Made by a program: the position numbers and the translations under genes | Notes under the pieces: model-generated | What the model was told of the DNA's origin: nothing | Seen by the model: only the letters and a program-made list of their open reading frames with translations | The model's database searches: none | Shown: positions 47,456-59,329 of the stretch, one piece after another | Layout of the letters: each line of letters opens with the position of its first letter | How positions within the stretch are numbered: position 1 is the stretch's first letter | NCBI GenBank assembly: GCA_964017195.1 | Contig: OZ024889.1 | Span: forward strand, 60,225,858-60,289,857 | DNA: 64,000 nucleotides | Direction of reading: 5' to 3' | From: Siderastrea radians | Lineage: Eukaryota; Cnidaria; Anthozoa; Scleractinia; Rhizangiidae

Positions 47456-50400
47456 AAAAAGGAAAAATAATCGCCCAACCTTAAAATCTCCTGCAGACAT
47501 TTTATTAAGACAGGCCTGCAGGGCACTGTCATATAGTGTAGATTCTCGGTCGCTTTTGGAATAGAGTTTTTATGATATCAGCGAATTTGTCTAACAAAGG
47601 ATTGGCTTTCTTTTTCCGCAGGGTATGCTCATTTCAGCTTTTCTAGGATCAATTTATCATTTCTAACACGTTATCGAAAACAAACCCGTTCTAGTTTAGC
47701 TTTTTGAGCATACACTTGAATCCTCATTCCTCAAATACCTATCGCTTTTCTGCCGCTTAGGAAACACACCAAAAATAACCGTACCGAAGTGGGCAATTTA
47801 AAACCGGACTCCCATTAGCGACAGAAAATCTCCGTGTACTTCTTGTATGCATCTGTAGCCCAATAAATTAATAGACCATTATGGGTTTAGAAAACGACAC
47901 GATTTGGAAAGCAAAAAACATGACTTTCCCTATAAAATTGTTCACACCAAATGTACTAACTTGGTAAGGACCTATTAAGTTCCTGTTGAAAAAAAAAAAC
48001 AGAAAAACAATCATATGACTTGCTCAATCATTCCGCGTAACGCCGCTCGTTCTCATTGACTGCTAAGTCTCCGATCTATTCGACTTTTACACAGACGTTA
48101 AATTGACACCAACCATCAAAAGAATAGGTACTGGGTCAGTGTAGGTATCACATTTATGAAGCCAAGTGGAGACAGACTCAAGAGTGGAGCAGTTTCAAGA
48201 GTACTTTGAACAAGTTGCTCGTTTAGAAAATTCACTGTCCAGGCTATCGATGAACTTGCTACGAGGAAACTTTTAAAAACAGACTGCCAGCGTGTTTCAA
48301 TTCATTACGTTATTAAATTAACCTTGGCCTATGAAAAATAGTCTCCTTTTTTTTTAAAAGAAGGGTCTGGAAAACCTATTGTAACCATCAAATAGAGTTT
48401 GTTCGCCATGTAGCTTAGAATTTTTGGAATACTATTTTTGGTCATCTCTGTCAGACACTAAAAATCCGTTGGAACGGTAGCCATCTTGGATCCGCCTTCT
48501 GGAAGTTCTTGATAAAAAATTGATTTATATTGCGCAAATTTCAATCAATAAAAGATTTTCTAAATCCCTTATCGAAATCAGTAAAAACCCTAAAATGATC
48601 TACAAAAATTGTCAACAATTACCTTTACAATTTTTAATTTTCGGGGAAGTTCAAAATTCTATGAAAACTACCTGCCAAAATAAGTTCGCCATCAAAGTAA
48701 TATCCAGTGTTACTGAACAATGACATATCATTGTTCCGTAAAATTGTTTGAGGTAATGAGTTTTTTATTTAGAAAAGTGGGATGGCGTTTGCTTGAATAT
48801 CAAGAAGGATATAAACGACTGTGGACAGTTGTTTCTACTCATCCCCTCCACCACCCCCGTCCAAATAGCCTTCAGGTGGCTTGCCCTCATTCGGTTTTCC
48901 TTTCAGCAACAAGGACAACAAAAAATAACTAAACAAAAAAATAACAGCAACAACATTTTATTCGCAATTTTACTGTAATTGGTTCTGGTCACACAAATTA
49001 TTCCTGGATACATAAATTAAAAACAAACAGAGAAGGGGTGACATTTACAATGTAGCCGATTACATCTGTCTCAACTTAAGTTAATTAATAGTCTTGATAT
49101 GACCAAAGCCGTTATATAATATTATTTACAATACATACGGATAAAATCTCAAAACCGCTTTTATAATTCCTGGGACCTTTCGCTCATCAAATTACTGGTA
49201 ATAGATCAAGGCATACATTTAATACCTTTAAGACACCCTTATCTTTACTTATTATTGTTACTTTCGGTGCTTTATACAAAGAAAACTACTAAGAGAAGTT
49301 GACATCGACATTTATTTTGTAACGATAATCAAAACGTACATAAAAACTCAACCGACAAGAAGCGACTTTTAACTGTTATAGTACATATTGAGCGAAATTT
49401 CGCCATCTTGATTGCAAGTTAAGGTACTAATGAAACGAACACACATGCTTCTGTAGATTAGTTTTAACTCAGAAAACTCTTTGACATCGATAGCGGATTC
49501 TTTAGTTCTCATTTCAGTCTTCAGAGCTACAGCAAATTCGGGGCAATAAACCTTATTTGTTACACACTAATTTAGTGCTTTTTACATTATGCCAACTTCC
49601 TCCTTTCACAAAAGCTTCGGTTTTTTTTTTGGAGCTCCCGGCTAGGGAGACACGTTTTTTAAAGGTGTTTTTGAAGTCGTCAAAAAAAAAAAAAAAAAAT
49701 CACAGAACCCGTCATGATTTTAAGTCTGAAAATCATGACAAACACAAATTATCCAACGATCTAATGAAAAGTAAGTAAATACAGGTAACCGCTGCGCCCG
49801 AGACTTGGGGGGAGGAGGGATACGAGGTTTTTTTTACCAAGTTAAACCATAATAATAATAAAAAACTGTACCCTGCAAGGACTGATCAAACGACGTAAAA
49901 AAAGCATTGCCCGAAGGCAACGCAGTTCTAAACACAACACCACAGTCAACAAGATCCGGCATGATAAGCACTCATGACTAGAAGGCAGATACGGACAACG
50001 TTGTTTCGCTCTAATTGGAGCTCGTCAGCGTATCGTAGCCACCAACACAATGAGAGTTAGTGAGAAATCATCTCATAAATGTTGTAACTAGATCCATTCC
50101 AGAAAGAGCTAGAAATCAAATGATTTCCGGTCACAGACACGTACTGCGCGTTTGTGGCCTAAAAATGATATGATCTCAACTTAAACATGCCGAATGCTGT
50201 GGTGAAACGAACGAGGGATGGCCACTACCATCCTCTACGTACAATAAAACAAAGTGCAAGATGGTCGGATCAATAGTTTATTGATATATTTTTGACTGAT
50301 CACGATCTATTATGATCCGACGTGACGCAAGTATGGTCGTACACGGTTTTTGCAAAAAATTGTCTGTCATAATAATAACTTAAATGTAAAAAAAAAAAAA

Positions 50401-50796
50401 AAACAGTTGACCTGTTACAAGTCTAACAATACCAATCTTAAATTTGATTACCAATTACAAAAACCTTTTCTATTGGAAATAAACATGATGATGAGGATGC
50501 TAATACTACTAATAATAGACCATCAATAGATAACCATTGCAAATTTTTTTCAGTCCCAAATCAGAGAACAAAACCCAAGTAAGGAGCTCTTTTTCTCACA
50601 ATGCTTTCATAAGCGCCCCAAATTCCTTGCATTTAGTTACGTTTGACGTTATACACAAACACACCAGGCTTTAATTCGTCCTTAACTGGTATATGCAGCC
50701 ATTTGTTAGTCAGAGTCTCAATTTGAAACCAAGACAGTAAACCATTAGTTTAAATTTCATATGTAGTCACCAGTGAGTGTTTTCACTCTTCATTCT
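47456..50796. other. Non-coding stretch
   Basis: No exon is recognised. It contains one copy of a dispersed repeat (48279-48504), an A-run of about 18 (49681-49699) and the probable 3' untranslated and downstream region of the minus-strand receptor. Confidence 0.4.
48279..48504. repeat. Dispersed repeat, copy 1
   Basis: About 220 bases similar, in the same orientation, to 63798-64000. Shared blocks include CCAGCGTGTTTCAA, CATTACGTTATTAAATTAAC and GCCATCTTGGATCCGCC. Non-coding, family unknown. Confidence 0.65.
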
Positions 50797-50802
50797 TCTT
50801 TA
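50797..50802 (-). terminator. Candidate polyadenylation signal of the receptor
   Basis: AATAAA on the minus strand (within CCAAATAAAGAAG), about 115 bases beyond the receptor's stop codon. This is a normal distance for a short 3' UTR. Confidence 0.4.
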
Positions 50803-50914
50803 TTTGGCTAAGTAAAACAACAGGGGCAGCTAGTTCTGTTTTAGGTTGCGCTGTACGCTTGTGTCTAGTTACCGAGTTATTTTTACACAACATCTGGCAG
50901 TACATTTACTTCAC

Positions 50915-52680
50915 TCATGCTGTAAAAACAAACGCCAGCACTACGTACAAACCCTGAAGACTGGTGAAGATGATAAACAGGTATTCAAAATAGTCTGACA
51001 CCAAACCCTGCAAAAACCCGAATATCCAAGTAAAGCCCATTAAGATGAAGATCTTTAGAAAAACGGCAGCAGTTGGGCGGTTTTGTGTTTGATGCGTTGC
51101 CCTTTGTGTCTGTTTGTTTGTTTGCCTAATGGCTCTTACAGTCAATGCAAAAAATACTGAATTAAACGACAAGGAAAGTGCAACTGGCAAAACAAAGAAA
51201 TACAAACTTGCATGCGTGTTGTTTCTCCAACAACCTTTGATTCCACCATATTGAAAAGCAACCGTGTTGGACTGGTCAAGTGCAACACACACTACAATAA
51301 AAACAAAGGCACAAAACCAACCAAGTGCAATCCGACAAAGTAAATGTAAGCGTTTCTCCCGCCTGTTTAGATTTCTGCGTTGGACAAGGATTTTGGAAAA
51401 TACGTTCCAAGTTTCGAAGGCGATGATCGACATCCATGTGAAAGAAACTAAGAACAGGTAATGCAACAACACCGCAATAACTGAGCATGCTACTTTAGTT
51501 TCAGCGTTCCCAGTTACAAGGTAGAGTAAACTCACCAACAAGTGCGCCAAACATATATTCATTAGATAGATTCCAGGCAAAGTGCGAAGTTCTTCAAATA
51601 GTCCATAGGTTACGAGAACTAGGACAAAGCTTAATATGGTAAAAGAGAGTCCGACATAGGTGAGAACAACCAAGACAACATTATTTTCATTTGTGCGGCG
51701 GCCAACTTTTGCTAAACGTTCTTCATAATTTGTGGAAAAATTTATACACAACCAGATTGTGTCGTTAATGAACTGTAGACTGCGAGTAGTCTCTAATTTT
51801 GGCGATGGCAATTGTGGGGTGGGCGAAATACACACGCGCGCGCGAAAGTTCGAGGAGACGCGGAGCGCCCTTCGGGTCGCGTCTCCTCGAAATTTCGCGC
51901 GCGCGTGTGTATTTCGTCCACCCCACAATCGCCATCGCCAAAATTAGAGACTACTCGCAGTCTAATGAACTGAGAATGTTCAGGCTTATAGAGTTCGCGT
52001 GAAATGTTTCGATATAATAAACCGTTTGATGACAAAACATACTCGTCCTTAGTTAACCGAACTAAAACCCCAGAACAGTCCATCGGCGGCTGTTTGCAAA
52101 CGGATAGAATGCCGACAGGGGCTAGAGATCCGTTTGCCCATTCCGTTTCGTTTGTGTAGAGGTTACCGTCTTGTAGTATTTCTCCCTTTTTCAAGACTTT
52201 TACCGTATTTCCTTCAAACTTATATTCATTCGGATTGTAAGTTTCAATGAAAGCACAATGAAAAAGTTTGACAGAAACTTTGAAGAAAGTAATATTTACG
52301 TCATTTAGCTGAATGAAGAAATTGTTGATTCTAGTTTCTAAGTTTTCGATGGAACAGTTCTCCAGCTTCGTCGCACTTATATACGTTAAATACCGCATTT
52401 GAGATGGGACCGAATCCATTCTCTATTGTTAGGTCTGAAATTTGTGTTGCATTTATGTGCAGCTTGTTCGTTATGGCTTCCTTAAAGTTTATTTCATTTA
52501 CAAGAGGCCAGCGATGCCTCTTGAAACTCATCCAGATCCTAACACTAAACATTTTTAAACGGTGAGAATTAATATTGGATGCTCTAATACCAGGTCGACA
52601 AACCCGAAGAAAAAAATCGTAAACATAGCCTTCGAAGCACGATTTTTGTTTGAGAGGTCTTGAAGTCTCGGTATCGTGGT
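50915..52680 (-). pseudogene. Methuselah-like class B GPCR, disrupted
   Basis: One large exon, entered through the acceptor TTATCTTTCAG (52681-52691), encodes a cysteine-containing ectodomain and a seven-helix domain. The ectodomain has CFEGYVYDFFLRVCRPG, many N-glycosylation sites and SVCKQPPMDCSGVLVRLT. The helices run from LTYVGLSFTILSFVLVLV (TM1) through LHYLFLVSFTWMSIIAFETW (TM3) and FILMGFTWIFGFLQGL (TM6) to SLQGLYVVLAFVF (TM7), as in Methuselah/secretin-type receptors, which signal through G proteins at the plasma membrane. Two lesions break it: a 2-base frame change in a TA run at 52378-52385, and a 189-bp palindromic MITE (51776-51964) that, with its duplication, adds 197 bases just before TM1. 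Without the MITE the text would read SQFI then NDTIWLCINF, continuous. The exon with the signal peptide is not found. Confidence 0.8.
51776..51964. mobile_element. Palindromic MITE inserted in the receptor exon
   Basis: Both halves are nearly exact reverse complements, starting TAGACTGCGAGTAGTCTC and meeting at a GC-rich centre near 51870. ATGAACTG flanks it on both sides (51768-51775, 51965-51972); the terminal TA makes the duplication readable as 8 to 10 bp. The tip TAnnCTGCGAG resembles that of element E1, so it may be a deletion derivative mobilised by the same transposase. The two halves are hardly diverged, which suggests recent insertion. Confidence 0.85.
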
Positions 52681-52740
52681 CTGAAAGATAATATTTACGG
52701 AACAAAAAAAGCGTGAAAAGGGAACGAGCAACCCATTCAA

Positions 52741-54082
52741 GGTAGCAGATGTTCCAAATCTTCCATTATCTGAACGTATTCATGCACAAAGAACGACTTA
52801 TCTTACAGTCTATCAGACTCACGCTAATAAAGCACTTCCGGTACATGAAGTACATGTGATAGAGCGCTACGATTCACCATTTCGCACATCAATTTCACAA
52901 CACTGGGATGTGCAATAGCGCTACATTCCCAATAGAACGATTCTTAAGAATATGTAGAATGCTGCTTGTGATGGATTTGATAATTTGTCCAGTACAAGTT
53001 GCACAGTGCTCACTCAAAATGGTGAACCGTCTTAAAAAACATAGGAATAGATTATCAATTATAATCTCTTGTAAAAGTGACGGTTCACCATAAAAACAAT
53101 CTCCCCTAGGTACACTTTGGCTTCTAATCCTTTTTCCTACGTTAAAATACCTTCTACGCTGTTGGCAGATTTCAAAGAAATCTAATGTAAGAAAGGACGC
53201 TTAATAGCATTCTAATTTTTTGGGCAGTGAAATGGTGAACCGTTGGTTCATTAGCTCTTTTCACCGGGGTTGTCAAACAGAACACGACCTGTAACTGACA
53301 AACAAGACGTACGTAGCGCTGTGTATTTTATTCCCTAGAAGTTTTCACCTGCTTTAGGACGGTGCAGTAATGAACTCACTAAAGCAGTGGGGACAGGGTG
53401 CAATATTTATTGTACCATGACTGTACGCCACCCGAAGTAAACACTTCCGACGACTCTTCTACTGAGAAGAGAGTTCCCGCCTCTTTGTGCCTGAAAAGTG
53501 TTCGCAACTGCATCCGTTTTCGTTGTCTAATGGTGGTTTCGAGTTGGAACGAAATCCACAATTTCGTATCACAGCACCAGTTTACTTCCTAGACTTACAA
53601 AATCAACGCAGTTGACTGAGAAACATAACCACTGACAGTACGGAGTAAATACAAACTGTCGAACAGCGAAATGTACGTAATGGAAACGTTGACGTGCTGT
53701 CAAAGTTTATTAAGCATTCGTAATTACATTAAATGCGCCCCGCCATTTTGCCCTTTTTTTCAAGGGCCCAGTCAAAAAAAAGTTAAAGAGAATTTACTAT
53801 AAAAGACGACAAACACACAGCTTATTACAAACTTCCACCACTAGAAACTTACAGACATTTCAAGGTCCGTTCCTATGATGACGTGACAGTTTACATGCCT
53901 TTTTAACGTTATACAGGGTCGGTCAATAATCTTGGGACACCTTGCCGACTTCTCCCCCTTCCCCCCTTTGCAATGTTGAAAAGACTAGAAAATGTGCTAT
54001 TTCTGTCTGAAAAGCCAGCGGTTTGTACAACATTGAATGGGGGAAGGGGTACTGTCCTCAGAGGTGTCAAATGTCCCAAGAG
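52741..54082. other. Non-coding stretch
   Basis: Lies upstream of the receptor exon and could hold its missing first exon, but no signal-peptide ORF with a good donor was recognised. It contains the hairpin at 53019-53091. Confidence 0.35.
53019..53091. repeat. Short hairpin with 14-bp arms
   Basis: ATGGTGAACCGTC and GACGGTTCACCAT bracket about 45 bases. Further ATGGTGAACCGT-like motifs occur at about 53232, so this is probably a small dispersed palindrome. Confidence 0.5.
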
Positions 54083-54330
54083 TTATTGTCCAAGACTGCA
54101 GCTATCTTCACATTGCAAAGTAACGTTCACATCCTCGTCATTGAAATCTTGCAATGGAATTGTTGGCCAATATTCAGGTGTAGGTGATGTCTCATTTTCT
54201 GTCCTTTTTGCTGTGCCATTGGTATCCTTTGGCTTTATGACGCAAGAACTGGGGTTACCTTCGCCTTCTGTCGATTTTGTTGGCGCGATGTTTCTGCGAA
54301 ATTTTTTGCTCTTTTTACTGGCACATAGAA
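54083..54330 (-). CDS. Possible terminal exon of an unidentified protein
   Basis: On the minus strand, TGCTCTTTCTATGTGCCAG resembles a splice acceptor. The frame after it reads about 75 polar residues (KKSKKFRRN, then NETSPTPEYWPTIPLQDF, ending CEDSCSLGQ) to a stop at 54083. The composition is like the cytoplasmic tail of a membrane protein. A longer ORF on the opposite strand (53973-54386) looks less protein-like. The family is unknown and no upstream exon was found, so this is a weak call. Confidence 0.25.
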
Positions 54331-54739
54331 AGAGCATTCAAATAAAAGCAGAAGAGGAACGGTTTTACCGACTGATAGGCAAATAGACACTGACATTTTT
54401 TAGTCCCTCATCCCACATGCACTCCCCTCCCTCGCGCCCAACAAAATAAAGAAATAAAGAAATAAAAACCTTCGCCTTACTGTGTTGGATGGCGCGGCGC
54501 GGGCCATTTTTAAAACTCGTTTTACAGTTGATGGTGGGGTTGAATTTAGGATTGAAATTCTGCAAATCAGCACTCATGCTTATCCATGTAATCCTCCTTT
54601 GATCTGAAATTACGAGATTCAACAAATGATGGTTTCAAAGAATTAGTGCACTCTTATTCTCTTCCATGGTGCAGTTAAATTGTGCTTTTTCGCTTTATCG
54701 GAAGGATTATCTTCTTTTTCATTACAGGATATACTTTAA

Positions 54740-54944
54740 CCCTTTCACTCCTAGACCAAGTTATGGGGAGATGATTTGTCACTCTAACGTTTTAATCTGT
54801 TGACAAATCCTATCCTGTTACCATTCAAATGAAACCTCTTTGGCAGAACTTTTGCATGGGACTACTGATTTCTTAGGATTTTACGAAACGAAATTTGGAA
54901 TTTTTGGTGAATTTTTTGCTTTGGCCACTTTAGGAGTGAAAGGG
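54740..54944. mobile_element. TTAA-flanked MITE (205 bp)
   Basis: The ends CCCTTTCACTCCTA and TAGGAGTGAAAGGG are exact inverses, each bordered by TTAA (54736-54739, 54945-54948). A TTAA target duplication is typical of piggyBac and Kolobok transposons. The interior is non-coding. Confidence 0.8.
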
Positions 54945-55379
54945 TTAAGGTAGTCAAAGGAAGAGGAAAGAAAACTGTCTAATTAATGGATAGCAGGTTG
55001 TCCTCGGGCAAATGCGATAGGAAGTGAAGAAGGCGAAATATGGAAAACAAATTACAGATTGCTCGGGAAGTGTTTTGCACATGCAAGAGGAAGGAGGAAT
55101 TAAATGAGTTTTTTTAAGCATTGATATAATGAAAAGCAACATCACAAACCAAATGAGATAGTATTAGATAGAACTGAAAAGCTACCATAAGTTGAAAGGA
55201 GACATTTAGCTCCGCATGACGTTCTTAGGCTTATAAAACGATGCTAAGTCATTTTGAGATCGCACGTGCTTAATTAACATGGCCAAACAAAACACTAAAC
55301 TGACAGTATGTACGTTAATAAAATACATGCAAAAATTTCAGCGTGCTGATTGGCTGAGAGCACGTCAATTAGTCCCAAA

Positions 55380-55439
55380 CAGTGCAGAAAGTTGAAATTG
55401 AGTGCAAAAAGGTGAAATTGAGTGCAGAAAGTTGAAATT
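55380..55439 (+). repeat. Three 20-bp tandem repeats upstream of the recombinase
   Basis: Three near-identical copies of AGTGCAGAAAGTTGAAATTG end about 40 bases before the ATG of the recombinase gene. They may be promoter elements or transposon-end sequence; function is not shown. Confidence 0.6.
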
Positions 55440-55481
55440 AAATTGATTGACAGGAATGTCGGGAAACCGTAACAAAACAAA

Positions 55482-56843
55482 ATGGCGGACAGGTTTGGGG
55501 AAAGTAACAACATTTTAATTCAGAGTTTGAAGGAGAATGCAAAGAACAAAAACGCTCAACAAAGCACAAACAACTGGGTAAAAGTCTGGAAGTCTTGGGC
55601 TGCTCAAAAGGGCTATGACGACAGTATTGAAAACTACGAACCAGAGGGCCTGAACAAAATTCTCGAGGAGTTTTACGCAACAGTTCGTAAGAAAGACGGG
55701 GAAGATTACGAGCCTGACAGCCTTCGTGTAATGGTTACTGCTATTGACCGATATCTAACAGAAAAAGAGTACAAACACTCCATAATTCGCGACAAAGAGT
55801 TTAAAAACTCCAAGCAAGTTCTTGAGGGAAAAGCCCGGCTTCTCCGGCAACAAGGCAAAGGTAAGCGGCCGAACAAGTCACGAAGTCTGACAACAACCGA
55901 GGAAAATGAGCTGTGGGAAAAAAAGAAGCTGGGAAAGGGAAGTCCACAAGTGATGGTCCAAACAGTTTGGTGGCTCTTGACGCAGTATTTTGGTCTTCGT
56001 GGTCGCCAGGAACACCACAGCATGAAAGTTGAAGATTTCTCCTTTGGACTGGACGAAAACAACATGGAGTACGTCGAATTCATCGAGAACCCGACCAAAA
56101 CACGCCAGTCTGGATTGTCTGCAAAGCCCCGAGGCTTTCTTCCAAAAATGTTTGCCACTGGATATGGGAGATGTCCCGTTGCAATCTTCAAAGAGTTTCT
56201 ATGGCGTCGTCCTCCCGAATTACGTACAACCGGTCCACTTTATCTCTCTTGCGTGTCAAATCCGCCCTCGCAAGTTTGGTACAAGCGGCAGCCGATGGGA
56301 GAGAACAAGATCAATGGCATGATGAAATCCGTCATCGAAGGAACGTCACTGGAGGATTCATCAAAAACATTTTCCAACCACTGCGCTAGGAAAACAGTTG
56401 TAAAGAAGTTGAAGACAGCAGGCCTCGAGCGAAGTTCAATTGTTAAAGTAACGGGCCACAGAAACGAGAAGTCATTGGATGACTATGACGAAGGAGATGA
56501 AAGTGAACAGCGGCAGCTTTCCCACACCATCAGCAACGCAAGAAACATCAACAGCAAGTTAGCTCGAGGAAACAGCTCAACACCGGTCAGTAGTACCACC
56601 AGCAGTTCCAGCAACTTCAACCCGTTCTCGCCCGACGTTCAGTCCCACGGCAACAACTTCAACCAAGCAGCTTTTGCGTTTCAGATGCCCAGCTACATAT
56701 CCGGCCAGAATGATCAGCGTCAGTGTTTCATGAACATAAACCATTTCCACCAATGTCAAGTCACTTTTAACATGGGAAACACAGCAGCTTTTGAAAAGCC
56801 ACAACCAGCTACACCACATGGCGTGGACAGTATTTCTAAGTGA
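55482..56843 (+). CDS. Crypton-type tyrosine recombinase (DUF3504 family)
   Basis: A single open frame of 453 codons with a good start context (AAAATGG). Residues about 30-115 form an N-terminal SAM-like helical domain (NNWVKVWKSWAAQKGY). Residues about 160-345 form the catalytic domain, in which every expected residue of a tyrosine recombinase is present: arginine in FGLRGRQEHHSM (R173/R175), lysine in NPTKTR (K206), HxxR in SNHCARKT (H300, R303), histidine in VTGHRNEKSLDDY (H326) and the nucleophile Y335 in the same motif. The Ser/Asn/Gln-rich C-terminal 110 residues look disordered. Crypton elements use such enzymes to recombine circular DNA. Related proteins (KIAA1958-like, ZMYM, QRICH1) have been domesticated in animals. 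No Crypton termini were recognised, so active element and domesticated gene both remain possible. Confidence 0.85.
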   Translation: MADRFGESNNILIQSLKENAKNKNAQQSTNNWVKVWKSWAAQKGYDDSIENYEPEGLNKILEEFYATVRKKDGEDYEPDSLRVMVTAIDRYLTEKEYKHSIIRDKEFKNSKQVLEGKARLLRQQGKGKRPNKSRSLTTTEENELWEKKKLGKGSPQVMVQTVWWLLTQYFGLRGRQEHHSMKVEDFSFGLDENNMEYVEFIENPTKTRQSGLSAKPRGFLPKMFATGYGRCPVAIFKEFLWRRPPELRTTGPLYLSCVSNPPSQVWYKRQPMGENKINGMMKSVIEGTSLEDSSKTFSNHCARKTVVKKLKTAGLERSSIVKVTGHRNEKSLDDYDEGDESEQRQLSHTISNARNINSKLARGNSSTPVSSTTSSSSNFNPFSPDVQSHGNNFNQAAFAFQMPSYISGQNDQRQCFMNINHFHQCQVTFNMGNTAAFEKPQPATPHGVDSISK

Positions 56844-57120
56844 TTCATATTTCGAAAAGCTCTTTGAAAATGTCGATCGATTTCGTCTTAGTTAGATTCG
56901 ACTACGAACAAGAACAACTTGAGCTCTTGAAATAAGCAAGTTTTGACGTTTTTTCACACTTGTTTTTTCTTTGAAATTTTCCGAAACTTTAGAACGATAG
57001 CTGCTTCCAGAGAGAATACTTTTGATCTTTAAATTTCCACAAGTGCTTGCATGTCAATCAAGGATGTCATTTTTCAACCAATAACGTGAATGTAGACGGG
57101 ACCAGTGAGCCGTGACACGA

Positions 57121-57126
57121 AATAAA
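57121..57126 (+). terminator. Candidate polyadenylation signal of the recombinase
   Basis: AATAAA about 280 bases after the stop codon, the first good signal on this strand. Confidence 0.4.
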
Positions 57127-57180
57127 CACGATTGAAGAGGAAAACAGAGTGAAATTTTTGCATGTGTATTATTAACAAGT

Positions 57181-57186
57181 AATCAC

Positions 57187-57222
<36 letters not shown>

Positions 57223-57297
57223 TTCAATTTTGTTAGCCTTTGAAAAAATTACTCGTGCTTATTTATTCCAAATTGCACTCGAAATCATGCGATTTCC
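57181..57297. mobile_element. Palindromic MITE (about 117 bp)
   Basis: Arms of about 42 bases (57181-57222 and 57252-57297) share GTGCAATTTGGAATAAATAA in opposite orientation, with ATCACATGAT-like tips. Non-coding hairpin; no clear target duplication. Confidence 0.65.
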
Positions 57298-59329
57298 TAT
57301 ACGAACAGACCTACATTCACAATGGGTTTCTAGATTTACAAGATTTCTATTGTGCAAAAATGTAGGTAGTTTTTTGGGGAAGAAAATGTCCATTTGTCAA
57401 GTACGAAATAAGGCAGCATACAATGTTTTTTAAAACAAGCGAACTAAAATAACGAATTTAAATAAAAAAGCTGCATGCTTTTGAAGTTTCACTATTTTTT
57501 TCACCCGCTTTAAATTCTGGCATCCTTAAAAATACTTAATGGCTGCGTTGACTCAACAGCCATCATGTTGCAAAACTAAATAGGACAAACGATTTCAAAA
57601 TGACTGTTTAAATTGATGTTAAGCGCTCAGTGATGTCTAAAAGAATTGCTAATGACGTTCTTTTAAAAGTTACTAATGAGATTCTTTTAAACAATTGCTT
57701 ATAGAATAGAATGATGGCAAAGTGCCTTCGCTAACACACAAAGTGCTGCTAGAACAGGAAGAGGAAGGCATCAAAAAAATTTTCGAAAGGAGAGCAAGTT
57801 TTCAAGTTGGTGTCCCAGGGACACCAACATTGCGGTCGGAAATTAATGAAAGCATCTGGAATTCACTTTTGCTGTGAGAGCGATTAATTTTCACTCGTGA
57901 GCTAGCATACATAAAAATAAACACCTCTCCTAATACTTGAAGGGTTCAAACTGCCAAACATCATAAGAAAAGACCTTTTATGTTGATACACTGTACTGGG
58001 TGCAAAGAAAGAGCTCCGCGCAGGGACACACTCGTTTTGCTGAAGACGATATGACATACAACAGAGATCTGCTCAAGTGTTGGAGGTTTTTGGCCACAAG
58101 TATGCTGTGGCTGATTTATTGATGTTTGTGTTTTTTTCAAGCGAGACGGCTTTGTCAAGGCGCCATGTTTATGTCGCGTACTGGGCGCAATTTCGAAAAT
58201 TCAAGGGGCTGTATTTTCAATACAAAGGATGATATCGAGCTGGAAACTTGTGAACAGATATATTTCTAGGTTGTCTTACACCTGGTGACAATAAAAAATT
58301 TAGCTGACCTAGCGAGTATTGATTTTAGAATTTTAGGACGTCACGTGCAAACCAGGAATTGTTGACAGGTTTCGACAGTCTCAACTGTCATCATCAAAAT
58401 ACAGCTCGCGGTGGGATGTCGCATTTTAAGTAACTGTTTAAATTAGAATTGCTAATAATAAACTATAACTAAATGACAAAAGAAATACATGAGAACTATA
58501 ACGAGAGTCTTAAATTAACATGACGTAGTTTCTGATTTAAAGGAGGCTGGTCCCAGTGGAAATAGATGGCTTCTTTTATCTTAGGTTGAAAACATGTCCT
58601 AGGTGGATAATCTATTTCCCCCCCCCCCCCAAAAAAAAAAAAAAACAGAAAGTGTGGCATTTTCCAGAGTTTTGCAGGTGCTAAAAGCAACGAAAAAAGA
58701 AACACATTCAAAACTTAATGCCCGGCTGTTCTGAATAACCTCAATAAAACCACTTCGTCTAGAAAAGTTAACATACCATCTGTGCCAACTTCTTCTAAGA
58801 CATTTATCAGCGGGTTAAACCGGTGAGGCTTGGCAGTATCCAGCTCTGTCCGAGATGTAGGAGATGTATTCTGTAGCCCGTGTCTGTAAAGAGGTTTTCC
58901 GTCCCCGAAATTGTGAAAGCTTTGTCCGACGTCATCGGTTTGCTATGAACTGGAAGAACAGCAGATAGAAGATGAAAAGCATTCTAATACCAAGCAGAAG
59001 ACGAGGGAAAGAGAAGATGTTTTTCTTACTCCACATCGTCCAAGTGACTATCTACGCACTCTGATTGAACTGAGTTGGAAGGATGTTTCTAACCATAGCA
59101 AGCCCGACGATCGAGTTTCAAGGGATAAAGCGACGTTTAACTTCGCCTTCTTCGAATATTTGTGGGGGATTGGAATGAAGGGGGTTATTACATTAAAAAA
59201 AGTCGAACCATGTCTTTGGGTTTCATAGGTGTTAAATTTAATGAGCTTTCCTTCATCTCTGCCAAAATCCCATTTTATTTCGCTGTGCCCTGATCCGGCT
59301 TATGCGTTTCAATGACGTAATGTTTACGT
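57298..59329. other. Non-coding stretch
   Basis: No exon recognised. Contains a C-run followed directly by an A-run (58618-58645) and a short motif (GACAGTCTCAACTGTC-like near 58375) related to other palindromes here. Confidence 0.35.

Noticed and set aside
51732..52002. Plus-strand ORFs rich in arginine across the MITE in the receptor
   Set aside because: They arise from the palindromic GC-rich MITE and the antisense of the receptor exon.
55706..56191. Minus-strand ORF of 161 aa
   Set aside because: It is the antisense shadow of the recombinase gene, which has clear catalytic motifs on the plus strand.
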